Shown: positions 25,942 through 35,032, numbered from the stretch's first letter. The stretch: 43,691 bases of DNA from an uncultured Acholeplasmatales bacterium (GCA_944324725.1 CALUXJ010000003.1:1-43691), one strand, 5' to 3'. The notes: generated by a model not told the origin, from the letters alone. Made by a program: numbers and translations.

Positions 25942-25973
25942 TTAAAGGCAATTTTGATTTAAGGGGGAGTATT

Positions 25974-27239
25974 ATGAATTATTCTTATGAATTTGATTTT
26001 AACTTTATTTTTTCAGATAGTTTTATTAATGCTTTTTTAGAAAATAAAATTCAAAATGCTAATATTAAGCAAAAAGATTTAATAAAAAAGTTAGATATTC
26101 CTAGTTCGACATTTACCAGAGTTAAGCGTAATGGCTACACTTCCAATAAAAACGTTTATCAAGCCTTACAAACATATTTTTCTATAAAGCCAATTGATAT
26201 GACTATTTATCACAAGCTAAAAACTTTAATAAACGAAATATTTACACTTATTTATTACGAATTACCTAACCATCAAGAAAAAATATATAATGCAATTTTG
26301 AAATACGCTGATCTTACTAAAAATTCACCTCTTCGTTTGTTGTTTTGGTTAGTTTTAGCAATTTCTTGTAATATTGAACATTATTCTAGTCCAGATATTT
26401 TAATCATGTTAGAAAAGGATTTAGAATTTATCGATGCCATAAAGCCCTTTTTACCTTATGATGCCTTATTTATTACTGATTTTGCTCTTTTTCACTATTC
26501 TTTGCAAAAAAACAATCTAATTTTGAAAGAAAAATATGCTAATGAACTTGAAACACTACTTCCAAAAGTTTGTGAACAACTTCACCCACTAGGATACTTC
26601 GCAATAATGAACACGGCTGCAACAGCCAACGACTATTTAAAAGGAATTAATTATGCTATTAAATGTTTGGAACTGCAGAATAATTATTTCTCACCACGTG
26701 TAAGAATTGCTATTAAATATCACTTATTTTATTTTTATAGTATGGTAAATGACTACCCCAATATGATCAAAGTTGGTGCTGGGGAAATTTTACATTTGCA
26801 ATTTAATGATAATGAAAAAGCTTTTTATATTTCCTTTTTAATTGGGCTGGCCCAAGCCTATATTAACGAGGCAAAATATTTAGAGGCGCAAAAAATGTTG
26901 AATAATATTAATACTTTTGTGTTTGATAGAAAAATAAATCCAAGCTATCAGAAAATTATTAAAGAAAAAATCAAGCTGCTTAGCTTAAACAAACTATTTA
27001 TGTATTATAAAATTAATGATGAAAATAAGTTTTCAATAAGTTTGCAGGAATGTCAAAATTTAAATTGCCCTACATATCTAGAAATTATTCAGCTTTTTCA
27101 GAAGAAAAATATCAGTTCTTTAAAACGTGTCAAGAGACTTTTAGATATTTTAGAAGATAAAGATAAATGTAAAAATTTATCTAATCTATGCTATGCATTA
27201 AAAATAGAATATCAACGATTAATTGCTAAATATATTTAA
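25974..27239 (+). CDS. HTH regulator with helical-repeat (TPR-like) C-terminal region, RRNPP/Rgg-like
   Basis: 421 residues from the ATG at 25974, chosen because AAGGGGGAG lies just upstream; an in-frame GTG at 25932 has no ribosome site. About residues 20-65 form a Cro/C1-like helix-turn-helix (KQKDLIKKLDIPSSTFTRVK). The remaining ~340 residues are amphipathic helices of 30-40 residues with TPR-like spacing (ALFHYSLQKN..., AYINEAKYLEAQKMLNNI). This layout recalls Rgg/PlcR/GadR-type regulators, some of which sense peptides and some of which are intracellular sensors of other inputs. No small secreted peptide gene was found beside it. It faces the ROK kinase divergently and may control it. Family placement is by architecture only. 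Confidence 0.72.
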   Translation: MNYSYEFDFNFIFSDSFINAFLENKIQNANIKQKDLIKKLDIPSSTFTRVKRNGYTSNKNVYQALQTYFSIKPIDMTIYHKLKTLINEIFTLIYYELPNHQEKIYNAILKYADLTKNSPLRLLFWLVLAISCNIEHYSSPDILIMLEKDLEFIDAIKPFLPYDALFITDFALFHYSLQKNNLILKEKYANELETLLPKVCEQLHPLGYFAIMNTAATANDYLKGINYAIKCLELQNNYFSPRVRIAIKYHLFYFYSMVNDYPNMIKVGAGEILHLQFNDNEKAFYISFLIGLAQAYINEAKYLEAQKMLNNINTFVFDRKINPSYQKIIKEKIKLLSLNKLFMYYKINDENKFSISLQECQNLNCPTYLEIIQLFQKKNISSLKRVKRLLDILEDKDKCKNLSNLCYALKIEYQRLIAKYI

Positions 27240-27263
27240 AGGAGACCAAATGGTCTCCTTTTT
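27238..27263 (+). terminator. Strong terminator after the HTH regulator
   Basis: A perfect AAAGGAGACC/GGTCTCCTTT stem with an AAAT loop and a T run, overlapping the stop codon. Confidence 0.9.
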
Positions 27264-27687
27264 AAGCATCCCTGCACAATTACTTTAAATAGGAAAGGCA
27301 AGTCGTTCTTCAAAAACAAAACTTGAGTTTAAACATCAGTTAAATGCTACACTTAATAATACTTTATTTAAATAACCCTCCACTATTAATATTAATGGTA
27401 TTAATGAAATATTAAAATAAAATGTAGTATTATTTTCCTTTCCATTGCAATTATATTCATTTAGTCTTTTTTGTAAAGCGTCAAATTATGGTTATTTATT
27501 TAAATATTTAGAATAAATTAAACTGTTTTGTAGTAAAAAAACAACATTTTATGATTATTTTTTTAAATGTCATTAATTTTTAAAGTTCTTTTTCTGAAAA
27601 ATAACCAAATTATTTTTTAGAAAAAATTTATTTTTTCTTCTACTTCTTTATACTATTATTTTTATTTTTAACAAACTTATTTTAAAA
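27264..27687. other. 424-bp AT-rich intergenic region without a recognised gene
   Basis: Nothing convincing on either strand: no ORF with a ribosome site and no strong promoter. A hairpin made only of A and T (AGAAAAAAT/ATTTTTTCT, 27619-27638) lies 50 bp beyond the lipid kinase stop and is a weak candidate for its terminator. It may be decayed sequence. Confidence 0.5.
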
Positions 27688-28596
27688 CTAATTAAAATAT
27701 TTTTTAGCAACCTTTTTGTTAATAATAATACCAATGGCTTGCTTTTCTACTTCAATTTTAACACTTTTTTTGCTAAAAGCATATTCACCATCAACATTAT
27801 AAGCCACTTCTTCATCGCTTATAATCTCACAACTATTAAATCTTATATTTTTAATACCAACTTTGTATCTATCACCAAAAAGAAAGAAAAATATCAAATT
27901 ATAAATTGACAATCGTAATTTTGCTTTAGAGATTAGAGTTAAATCAATTACTCCATCATTTAATTTTGGCTTTATGCTTCTATGCGGACGAAAACCGGCC
28001 ACTCTACGCCCATTTAAAGCTAAAACTACATAAAAATCATCACGTAAAACTAAATCATTAACTTTAATAGTCAAATTCATCTTTTCGGTTAATTGTAAAT
28101 GCTTGGCTGCTTCTATAAAATATGCCATCCGACCAAAACGTTTTTTTAGCTTTGCTGGTACATCATAAGATACATTAGTAAATTTGCCTATCCCACAACC
28201 ATAGGCAAAATATTTATCAGCAATTTTGCAAACATCCATCTTAGCAGTGTGACCAGCCAAAATTATTTTAACTACCCCTTTGATATTCTTTTTTAGTTTA
28301 AGCATATGACCAACATCATTTACTGTTCCCATTGGTATATAAGCTAGGGTTGGTCTCTTTTCTATATGCATCAAACCATTAATAGCTTCATTTAAGCTGC
28401 CATCTCCCCCAACTACAACCAGCAAATCATATTGTTCAGCAAAGGATTCAATATACTTAGTAATTGATTTTTCATAAAGAGAGCGGAAAATATCAACAAC
28501 TTCATATTTTTCCTTTAATCTTTTTTGTACATAATATAAATGCTTTTCAAACTTTTGTCTTCCACTAAAAGGGTTGTAGCAAATCAATGCCTTCAT
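27688..28596 (-). CDS. Diacylglycerol kinase-like lipid kinase (DagK/YegS/BmrU family)
   Basis: 302 residues. Seen: N-terminal CYNPFSGR, the nucleotide-binding GGDGSLNE (63-70), PMGTVNDVG, GCGIGKFTNV, and a C-terminal DGVIDL segment of the DAGKc two-domain fold. These enzymes phosphorylate diacylglycerol or a related lipid at the inner membrane face. The exact lipid is not shown. It follows ktrA by 2 bp and is the last gene of ktrB-ktrA-lipid kinase. Confidence 0.88.
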   Translation of the reverse strand: MKALICYNPFSGRQKFEKHLYYVQKRLKEKYEVVDIFRSLYEKSITKYIESFAEQYDLLVVVGGDGSLNEAINGLMHIEKRPTLAYIPMGTVNDVGHMLKLKKNIKGVVKIILAGHTAKMDVCKIADKYFAYGCGIGKFTNVSYDVPAKLKKRFGRMAYFIEAAKHLQLTEKMNLTIKVNDLVLRDDFYVVLALNGRRVAGFRPHRSIKPKLNDGVIDLTLISKAKLRLSIYNLIFFFLFGDRYKVGIKNIRFNSCEIISDEEVAYNVDGEYAFSKKSVKIEVEKQAIGIIINKKVAKKYFN

Positions 28597-28598
28597 AA

Positions 28599-29261
28599 CT
28601 AGTCCTCGTTCAAGAATGTATCAAATTTTTGAATATTTTGTTTTTTACCAATTACTAGTAAAACGTCTTTACTACTAATAACATCTTGCCCCTCAGGAAT
28701 TAAGAAATTATTATCTCTAATTATGCCAATAATAGAAATCAAGTATTTTTGTCTTACTCCTAAATCAATAATACTTTGACTTTTAAAGTTTTCTCCAACC
28801 TTGATTTGAACAATACTATATTGACTATCGATTTTATAATAATCTAAAATGGTATCACTGATTATCCGATTGGCTAATGAAATTGCGGAAGCTTCTTCTG
28901 GAATAATAACCGACGTGGCACCAAGCGTTTTGAATATTTCCTTATATTCCGAATCATCAACTCTAACCGTAATTTCTTTGACGCCTAAAGCCTTCAAATT
29001 AATTGTTGTTAAAATACTAGCTTCTAGATTATTACCAATGGCCACTATAGCGTGATCAATCGATTTCATACCTAAATCTTCTAAATCTTTTTTTCTTGTA
29101 GAGTCACAAATAGCACAGTTATTGATAAAATCTGCAACTTCTGTAACATTTTCTTCTGTTTTATCAATTGCTAAAATATCAGCGTTATTATTAGCTAGCT
29201 CTCGCGCTACAGAATAGCCAAAACGACCTAGACCTATAACCGCAAAACTTTTATTTTTCAT
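28599..29261 (-). CDS. ktrA: Potassium uptake regulatory subunit KtrA (TrkA/RCK)
   Basis: 220 residues: an RCK-N Rossmann domain (1-~130) with VIGLGRFGYSVA (8-19) and acidic DKTEEN after strand 2, then an RCK-C/TrkA-C domain (about 135-218). It is a cytoplasmic ring that binds ATP/ADP or NAD(H) and gates the KtrB channel. Its ATG overlaps the ktrB stop by one base. Complete. Confidence 0.92.
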   Translation of the reverse strand: MKNKSFAVIGLGRFGYSVARELANNNADILAIDKTEENVTEVADFINNCAICDSTRKKDLEDLGMKSIDHAIVAIGNNLEASILTTINLKALGVKEITVRVDDSEYKEIFKTLGATSVIIPEEASAISLANRIISDTILDYYKIDSQYSIVQIKVGENFKSQSIIDLGVRQKYLISIIGIIRDNNFLIPEGQDVISSKDVLLVIGKKQNIQKFDTFLNED

Positions 29262-30592
29262 TAACCAATTACCACCTTTTCTTCAACATATCTAACCCCA
29301 TTCTCACTACCAGTTCGCCAATTACGATTAATTAGTGAAAGAATGGTTAATGGCCCTAAACGACCGAAATACATCATAAAAATTATTACTAGTTCGCTTC
29401 CCCAACTCAAGCTTTGGGTAATTCCCATTGATAAACCTGTCGTTGAAAAAGCTGAAATAACTTCGAAAATAATTTTTTCTACTTCTAAATCAGGATCAAT
29501 TAAGCAAATCAAAAATACTGCTACGCAACAGAATAAAATTGCTGTTGTGGCTAACGCTAAAGATTTAACAATAATTCCTCTAGCAATTTCTCGTTTAAAA
29601 ACTACTGGTTTTTTTCCTAAAGCAATGGTAATAATTGTTATAATAATAACGAAAAAAGTTGTGGTTTTAATACCGCCACCCGTTGACCCTGGACTTGCAC
29701 CAATAAACATTAAAAAGTTAATCACACAAAATTCGCCAGTATTTAAATCCGCACATTGAATAGATTGAAAGCCAGCTGTCCGGCTAGATATTGACATCAT
29801 AAAACATTCTAACCATGTATTAGAATTATTTGCTAGTTTTAATAGTAGGGCACCTGCAAATATTAAAAATAGAGTTGTAAGCAAAACTATTTTAGTACTA
29901 ATACTAAATTTTTTCCATCTTCTTTTGCGGAAAATATCATCAATAACCGTAAAACCCAAGCCACCAATAACAATTAGCAGCATTGTATTTATATTAACAA
30001 AGATATCCGCACTAAAAGGAATCATAGATAAATCACCAGCTACTCCTAAGTCACCAAAAATATCTAAGCCCGAATTGTTAAAGCTTGCAATAGTATGAAA
30101 TAGAGCAACACCAATAACCGTTAGTGGTTTATCAGAATAAGCCGAAAAGGCTAAGCAATTTAAAATAAAACCAAATGCTTGGAAAGATAGAGCCATAAAT
30201 ACTACTTTTTTAATAAATCCTACAATTCCCTTCAATGAATTAGAATTTAAACTCTCTTTAAGTAAAAATCTATTACTTATACCTATTTTACCACCCATCA
30301 AAACAATGAAGAATGTAAAAATAGTTATAAATGATAGCCCACCTATTTCAATTAGTAGAGCAAGAACAATTTTACCAAAAACACTAATTTCAGCTCCAAT
30401 ATTTGGTACAACTGTTAGACCAGTTACACACACGGAGGTAGTTGACATGAAAAGTGCATCAACGAAATTGAGAGATTCATATCCAGCATTAACCGCAAAT
30501 GGTAGCATCAATAATAATGCGCCAAGTAAAATTACTATGGCAAAAGTAAAACATATTTTAAAATAAGGAGAAATATTTTTTATAAAAATCAC
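29261..30592 (-). CDS. ktrB: Potassium transporter membrane subunit KtrB (TrkH family)
   Basis: 443 residues, with eight to ten membrane helices and the four pore loops of the family, each with a filter glycine: SVCVTGL, FNNSGLD, SSRTAGFQ and FSTTGLS. With KtrA it forms a sodium-linked K+ importer. The start is odd: the frame begins at a GTG (30592) that directly abuts GAGG, and a normal spacing would instead fall on an ATA at 30583; there is no ATG until residue 29, inside the first helix. The N-terminal length fits the family when counted from here. Confidence 0.9.
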   Translation of the reverse strand: MIFIKNISPYFKICFTFAIVILLGALLLMLPFAVNAGYESLNFVDALFMSTTSVCVTGLTVVPNIGAEISVFGKIVLALLIEIGGLSFITIFTFFIVLMGGKIGISNRFLLKESLNSNSLKGIVGFIKKVVFMALSFQAFGFILNCLAFSAYSDKPLTVIGVALFHTIASFNNSGLDIFGDLGVAGDLSMIPFSADIFVNINTMLLIVIGGLGFTVIDDIFRKRRWKKFSISTKIVLLTTLFLIFAGALLLKLANNSNTWLECFMMSISSRTAGFQSIQCADLNTGEFCVINFLMFIGASPGSTGGGIKTTTFFVIIITIITIALGKKPVVFKREIARGIIVKSLALATTAILFCCVAVFLICLIDPDLEVEKIIFEVISAFSTTGLSMGITQSLSWGSELVIIFMMYFGRLGPLTILSLINRNWRTGSENGVRYVEEKVVIG

Positions 30593-30609
30593 CCTCTTTA
30601 ATCTCTATA

Positions 30610-30638
30610 ATTATATTATATTAGCTAGGTAATAACAA
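30610..30638 (-). promoter_or_regulatory. Sigma-A promoter of ktrB-ktrA
   Basis: TTGTTA (30633-30638), 17 bp, TATAAT (30610-30615) on the minus strand; a second overlapping TATAAT sits 5 bp upstream. The leader is only about 10-20 nt long. Confidence 0.65.
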
Positions 30639-30650
30639 GAGCTAAAGAAA

Positions 30651-30668
30651 AAGCGACCTAGTCGCCTT
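30651..30668 (-). terminator. Terminator of degV
   Basis: GCGAC-CTA-GTCGC hairpin extended by AA/TT, overlapping the degV stop and followed on the minus strand by TTTTTCTTT. Confidence 0.75.
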
Positions 30669-31539
30669 AATCTTCTAAAGTATCCTTTGTAGCCGCTATC
30701 GCCAAAGCTCCTGGACCTATATGACAAGATACAGACAATGATAATGGATTAACAATGATATCATTTTTACCAAACTCAGTTGCAATTTCTTGCGCAAATT
30801 TTTGGGCATCTGTATCATCCTTAGTATATGCAACATCAATATGAATATTATCTGTTTTACCATCAAAGCTTAAAAAATTAGCAATATCTGTCTTTATTTG
30901 ATCAATCATTATGCGTTTAGCATTTTCGATTGTTCTTGTCTTTTTAAATGTATCAAGCTTTTCACCATGAATTTGCAAAATAGGTTTAATTTTCAAAAGA
31001 CTACCCATCAAATAAACACCTTTTGAGCAACGACCACCCTTACATAAATATTTTAATGTATCAACTAAAATATAAATAGTAGAATTATTCATGTTTTTTA
31101 ATAAGATTTCTTCAATTTTAGCACCATCATAACCTTTTTCGGCTAATTTAATCGCGTCTATTACTGCTCTTTTTTGAGTAACACTAATTCTATGGTTATC
31201 AACAACAAAGACTTTATTTTTATAGGAATCAAGTGCTAAAGTGCGAGCTGTATTACAACTCATAGATAAACCACTAGACATTGGAATGTAAACTACTTGA
31301 TCATATTCTTTCAACAATTCATCCCAGATTTGTGAAACTGCCCCAATACTAGGTTGACTAGTACATACATTAGCATCATTTTCAATTAACTTATAAAATT
31401 GAGCTTGAGTTAGATTGATATCTTCAAAATATTCTTCTCCCTCAATCATAAAAGGCATTGGAACTACTTTTATTCCTAATTGTTTTCCCTCTTCTTGAGT
31501 AATACCACTATTACTGTCTGTCATTATAGCAACTTTCAT
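30667..31539 (-). CDS. DegV-family fatty acid-binding protein
   Basis: 290 residues, typical DegV length. Seen: VAIMTDSNSGIT (3-14), CTSQPSIGAV, PMSSGLSMSCNTAR and KGGRCSKG, which are the family's fatty-acid head-group region and the linker between its two domains. DegV (FakB-type) proteins bind a fatty acid and present it to FakA kinase for phosphorylation; no fakA is in the window. Single-gene unit with its own promoter (31562-31589) and terminator. Ribosome site GGAGTGA. Confidence 0.9.
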   Translation of the reverse strand: MKVAIMTDSNSGITQEEGKQLGIKVVPMPFMIEGEEYFEDINLTQAQFYKLIENDANVCTSQPSIGAVSQIWDELLKEYDQVVYIPMSSGLSMSCNTARTLALDSYKNKVFVVDNHRISVTQKRAVIDAIKLAEKGYDGAKIEEILLKNMNNSTIYILVDTLKYLCKGGRCSKGVYLMGSLLKIKPILQIHGEKLDTFKKTRTIENAKRIMIDQIKTDIANFLSFDGKTDNIHIDVAYTKDDTDAQKFAQEIATEFGKNDIIVNPLSLSVSCHIGPGALAIAATKDTLED

Positions 31540-31561
31540 AAAATCACTCCAATCGTATTTG

Positions 31562-31589
31562 ATTATATCAAAAAATGATTTTTTTTCAA
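31562..31589 (-). promoter_or_regulatory. Sigma-A promoter of degV
   Basis: TTGAAA (31584-31589), 16 bp, TATAAT (31562-31567) on the minus strand. Confidence 0.65.
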
Positions 31590-31593
31590 GATT

Positions 31594-32145
31594 TTATTTT
31601 ATTTCTTTAATTTTAGCATCTAAAACATTGTCTTCCTCTTTAGCCTTATGATAATCTTGATAAGCTAAATATAAATTGTATAGTGCATAAATAATTACTA
31701 AAGAGCCTAAAATATAACGAACAACATCTAAAGTTTGGTTGATACCAAAAAATAAAATCACTATTCCTAATACTAAAGTAAACAACTCATCCTTAAAGGC
31801 CTCTTTTTTATCATTAGCGAGAATTATTCTTATAATTGGTAGAACAATCAAAATACTAGCAAAAATAATATTTAACATTCCTCCTGGAAAAATAGTCAAA
31901 AATAAGCCCATAATTGCCTGGATTATTCCATTCATACCTAATATTCGACCATAACCACTAGTCCCCATTATAATTTTAATGACCCCACTTATTAAAAGAA
32001 GCACCCCTAATATAATAGTCATAACCTTAACAATATTACCCAAAGGTAAAAAAAACAATAATATCCCTAAGGCTATTCCAATTATTACTAATATTACTCT
32101 TCTTTTAAATTCTGTTTTATATGTTTTCAATAATGGTTTTTCCAT
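31594..32145 (-). CDS. DUF308/HdeD-like membrane protein
   Basis: 183 residues with about six short membrane helices in three hairpins and a charged KAKEEDNVLDAKIKEIK end. The pattern fits the DUF308/HdeD group, whose function is unknown apart from acid-stress links in E. coli. The start is set by GAGGAGG. The first 29 bp overlap the end of the GH28 gene, so it is the last gene of that operon. Confidence 0.75.
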   Translation of the reverse strand: MEKPLLKTYKTEFKRRVILVIIGIALGILLFFLPLGNIVKVMTIILGVLLLISGVIKIIMGTSGYGRILGMNGIIQAIMGLFLTIFPGGMLNIIFASILIVLPIIRIILANDKKEAFKDELFTLVLGIVILFFGINQTLDVVRYILGSLVIIYALYNLYLAYQDYHKAKEEDNVLDAKIKEIK

Positions 32146-33649
32146 TCGTTACTACCTCCTCACCTAAATTACCACTAAAAATAACATTTCTTAATACTAA
32201 TCTATCCACATTATCCAAATATAATCCAACCCTACACATCTCATCTTTATGTTCAATCATAACCGGATAGCCTGGCTTAGCATTCAAATCATAACTAAAT
32301 TCTACATTATCAAAGGTTAATGACTTAATTGGCTCTTCTGGCAAACCAAGAAAAACACCCGCAGCCAAAGAAACATCCTTACATTTAATATCATTAAAGG
32401 TAAAATGACCAATATATGGCGTTGTTATATCAACAGGTTGTTTCTCTTTTGACCAAACAAAGGGTTCATGACCACCTTTAGGACCCATATTATAAAACAT
32501 ATTAATGACAAATGGTGTAGCAACTTTATCCATAATTATATTTTTAAAAGTGATATTTTCAATCTTACCATAACGACCGCGACCGCGTCTTGTTTTTATT
32601 CTTAGTCCCCGATCAGTATTTTGAAAATAACATTGTGAAACAATTATATCATTGATGCCTCCACTTGCTTCACTACCAAAAACAACTGCACCATGACCCT
32701 TTTGCATAAGACAATTTCTAATAGTCAATGTACTAGTTGGACGCAAGTATTTTTTAGCAAAGTCAATAGTTCCACTTTTTATTGCAATGCAATCATCACC
32801 GACATTAAAACTGACACCTAAAATCAAAACGTTATTACAACAATCTGGATCAATTCCATCGGTGGTAGGCATTCCCGTTGGATTTTCAATCCTTAAATCT
32901 AGAAAGTTAAGATTGTTGGAAAAATAGGGATGAATGTTCCAACAGGCAGTATCATGTATATAGAGGCCTGCCACTGAAACATTTTCACAACGATTAAAAT
33001 AGATACCAAAAGGACGGTAAGCAATCCTTTTTTCATTGTGATTTTTATACCAATCGCCTAATATAGCTTGACCATCAATTTCTCCCTGACCACCTATTGT
33101 AACATTTTCAATATTTATTCCTGTAATAATGGATGCAAAAACATCAGTTTCACTACCCTCAAAACTGCCTAAATTTAGCTCTTTTACACCATTATTTATT
33201 AATCCTGGTAAAACAGGGAATTTATTTCTATCATACTGACAAATGAACTTAGCTCCTTTGGCAAAGTAAAGGTTAATGTTTGATTTTAAAAAAAGACATG
33301 TCATTAAATATAAACCCTCATCTACATAAACTGTTCCACCTTCAGGACAGCATAAGATTGCTGCTTGTAATTTTAACGTGTCATCTGTAACTCCATCCTT
33401 GGCAGGATTAAATAAATTGGTGTGTAGGCAGATAACTTCTTCTTTGGTTACAAATTGAACTGCCTCATTCCCCACTTTAATATTATATTTTTGATTGGGT
33501 TCTAAATCATATATACCAATGACATTTTTGTTACTTTTAGCATAAAAATTCTCGTTGACAAAAACCTCCATAGTTTCCTCAGTGTAATATGGTAAAAGAT
33601 TATCTAATTCTACTACTGCATAACGCGTACCAATTTCAATAATGTGCAT
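32117..33649 (-). CDS. GH28-family glycoside hydrolase (polygalacturonase-like), cytoplasmic
   Basis: 510 residues. An N-terminal ~75-residue beta-sandwich precedes a right-handed beta-helix with the GH28 set: TTDGIDPD (262-269, Asp264), GDDCIAIKSG (284-293, Asp285/Asp286), GHGAVVFGSE (318-327, His319) and RGLRIKT (347-353). These match the three aspartates, His and R-I-K of polygalacturonases. There is no signal peptide, so it should act on imported oligogalacturonides or similar, probably in exo mode. Start: ATG at 33649 with GGAG formed by the end of the preceding gene. It lies between two small membrane protein genes, with no pectin transporter beside it. Confidence 0.88.
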   Translation of the reverse strand: MHIIEIGTRYAVVELDNLLPYYTEETMEVFVNENFYAKSNKNVIGIYDLEPNQKYNIKVGNEAVQFVTKEEVICLHTNLFNPAKDGVTDDTLKLQAAILCCPEGGTVYVDEGLYLMTCLFLKSNINLYFAKGAKFICQYDRNKFPVLPGLINNGVKELNLGSFEGSETDVFASIITGINIENVTIGGQGEIDGQAILGDWYKNHNEKRIAYRPFGIYFNRCENVSVAGLYIHDTACWNIHPYFSNNLNFLDLRIENPTGMPTTDGIDPDCCNNVLILGVSFNVGDDCIAIKSGTIDFAKKYLRPTSTLTIRNCLMQKGHGAVVFGSEASGGINDIIVSQCYFQNTDRGLRIKTRRGRGRYGKIENITFKNIIMDKVATPFVINMFYNMGPKGGHEPFVWSKEKQPVDITTPYIGHFTFNDIKCKDVSLAAGVFLGLPEEPIKSLTFDNVEFSYDLNAKPGYPVMIEHKDEMCRVGLYLDNVDRLVLRNVIFSGNLGEEVVTNGKTIIENI

Positions 33650-33652
33650 ATG

Positions 33653-33901
33653 TTACTCCTTCAACTTTTTAATTTTATAATAAAAAATTAGTACAATAGC
33701 TAAGCCAATAATTATTAATACAATGCCACTTATAATAAATGCTAAGAACAAATTATATAGAGTATCACCTCGAAAACGATAGATTTGACTAATGCTTGCT
33801 AGAATACCACCAATAAAAATGATTATCAAGCCTATTAATTCGCATAAACGGTACTTGCGGTATAACTGTGTTTCACTAGAAATAACTTCTTTTTTCTTCA
33901 T
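33653..33901 (-). CDS. Small two-helix membrane protein
   Basis: 82 residues from the ATG at 33901, which has AAGGTG at a proper distance; the frame extends to a GTG at 33910 that lies inside that site. A charged N-terminus is followed by two transmembrane helices and a KIKKLKE end. No family recognised. It is translationally linked to the GH28 gene: its last codons contain that gene's ribosome site. Confidence 0.7.
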   Translation of the reverse strand: MKKKEVISSETQLYRKYRLCELIGLIIIFIGGILASISQIYRFRGDTLYNLFLAFIISGIVLIIIGLAIVLIFYYKIKKLKE

Positions 33902-33945
33902 TTTAATCACCTTTTTAATTTTATCATAATTTTATTTTAAAAAAA

Positions 33946-33976
33946 AGATGCCTTAAATCATCCTTTAAAGGCATCT
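33946..33976 (-). terminator. Terminator of the AAA ATPase gene
   Basis: AGATGCCTT pairs with AAGGCATCT around a loop that contains the stop codon, followed by eight T residues on the minus strand. Confidence 0.85.
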
Positions 33977-35013
33977 GCTAAGTACATCTTTTCAATATTA
34001 TTAATTTCTCTTATACTATCTTTAAAATCAGATAAGCGTTTATAAAGAGAGCTCTTGCCATCAAAACTAACGAAATATATTTGATCAGGACGCAAAAATT
34101 GCATCAAATGCGTATTATGTGAGCTTAAAACTAGCTGGATATCTCTTTCTTTTGCTAAAGTGATAATCTTTTCTAGGGCAAATGGATGCAAATTAGCATC
34201 TATGTCATCAATAAAAAACATACTATCACGTGGACTAGCTAAAATTAAACTTATGATCATATTTAAATTAAATTGGCCTCGAGACATTTTCTCAATTGGC
34301 AAAATTAAATTATCATATTCTAAAAAATAATTAAATTTTTGTTTTATAATCTTATAGGTACAGGCTCCTGGAATAGTTAAAAGTATTTCATTAATTTGTT
34401 CTTGATATTTAAGCATAATATCATAAATGTTTTTATTATCTAAAATACTTGTTTGACTATTTATTCTTTTATCAAGGATTATGAAAAAAGAGTGAAAATA
34501 ATCCGTGACCTCTAAAAATTTATCGCCAATTTCGGTTAAAATGGACTTATTATGGGCTTTTGTTTCCCCTAAATTTTCATAAAAGCCATAAATCATATAT
34601 TTATTTCCCAAGCGTTCGAATAGTTTTAACCCATTTTGTGTCAAATCTTCCTTTAATACTTCATTATTCGCTAGGCTCAAATTGTATTCATAAATATTCT
34701 TACCAATTTGAAAGGTTAAACCAAATTTAGAAACTAAATATGGATTATCAACCAATTTCTTTTTTGCTAATTGTTCTAGTAAATAATTTTGTTCTAAAGG
34801 CTGATTGTTACCTTCTCGCCAAAAACTTGCTAAAAAGGCCATAGCCTTAAAAATACTACTTTTTCCGCTCCCATTAAAACCATAAATGGCTACAGGACTA
34901 ACAATAGCTTCATTATAAACCATATCCTTCTTATAAGCATAGCGACCTTTTGTGAATATAATATCCGCAACTTGAATACTATACACATTTTCCAAATGTA
35001 ATTTTATTAGCAT
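33958..35013 (-). CDS. AAA family ATPase, ABC/OLD-like (AAA_15/AAA_21)
   Basis: 351 residues from the ATG at 35013, preceded by AGAGGTGA; an in-frame GTG at 35022 would destroy that site. Seen: Walker A GFNGSGKSS (about 46-54), a signature-like MSRGQFNLNM (247-256), Walker B MFFIDDIDANLHP, and a switch histidine in LVLSSHNTHLM. This is the SMC/RecF-type head found in OLD, RloA and other defence or repair ATPases. No TOPRIM domain and no RloB-, AbiEi- or nuclease-like partner is adjacent, so it is an orphan. It has its own promoter and terminator. The gene ends in TGA. Confidence 0.8.
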   Translation of the reverse strand: MLIKLHLENVYSIQVADIIFTKGRYAYKKDMVYNEAIVSPVAIYGFNGSGKSSIFKAMAFLASFWREGNNQPLEQNYLLEQLAKKKLVDNPYLVSKFGLTFQIGKNIYEYNLSLANNEVLKEDLTQNGLKLFERLGNKYMIYGFYENLGETKAHNKSILTEIGDKFLEVTDYFHSFFIILDKRINSQTSILDNKNIYDIMLKYQEQINEILLTIPGACTYKIIKQKFNYFLEYDNLILPIEKMSRGQFNLNMIISLILASPRDSMFFIDDIDANLHPFALEKIITLAKERDIQLVLSSHNTHLMQFLRPDQIYFVSFDGKSSLYKRLSDFKDSIREINNIEKMYLADAFKG

Positions 35014-35032
35014 TAGTATCACCTCTGCACTT

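Noticed and set aside
25932-25973. GTG start for the HTH regulator 14 codons upstream
   Set aside because: No ribosome site before the GTG, while AAGGGGGAG precedes the ATG at 25974.
27264-27687. Small RNA or decayed gene in the 424-bp gap
   Set aside because: No promoter-terminator pair and no recognisable peptide in any frame; only AT-rich dyads that arise by chance at this base composition.
29343-29759. 138-codon plus-strand open frame
   Set aside because: It is antisense to ktrB, lacks a ribosome site and encodes a low-complexity Ile/Lys-rich product; a shadow of the real gene.
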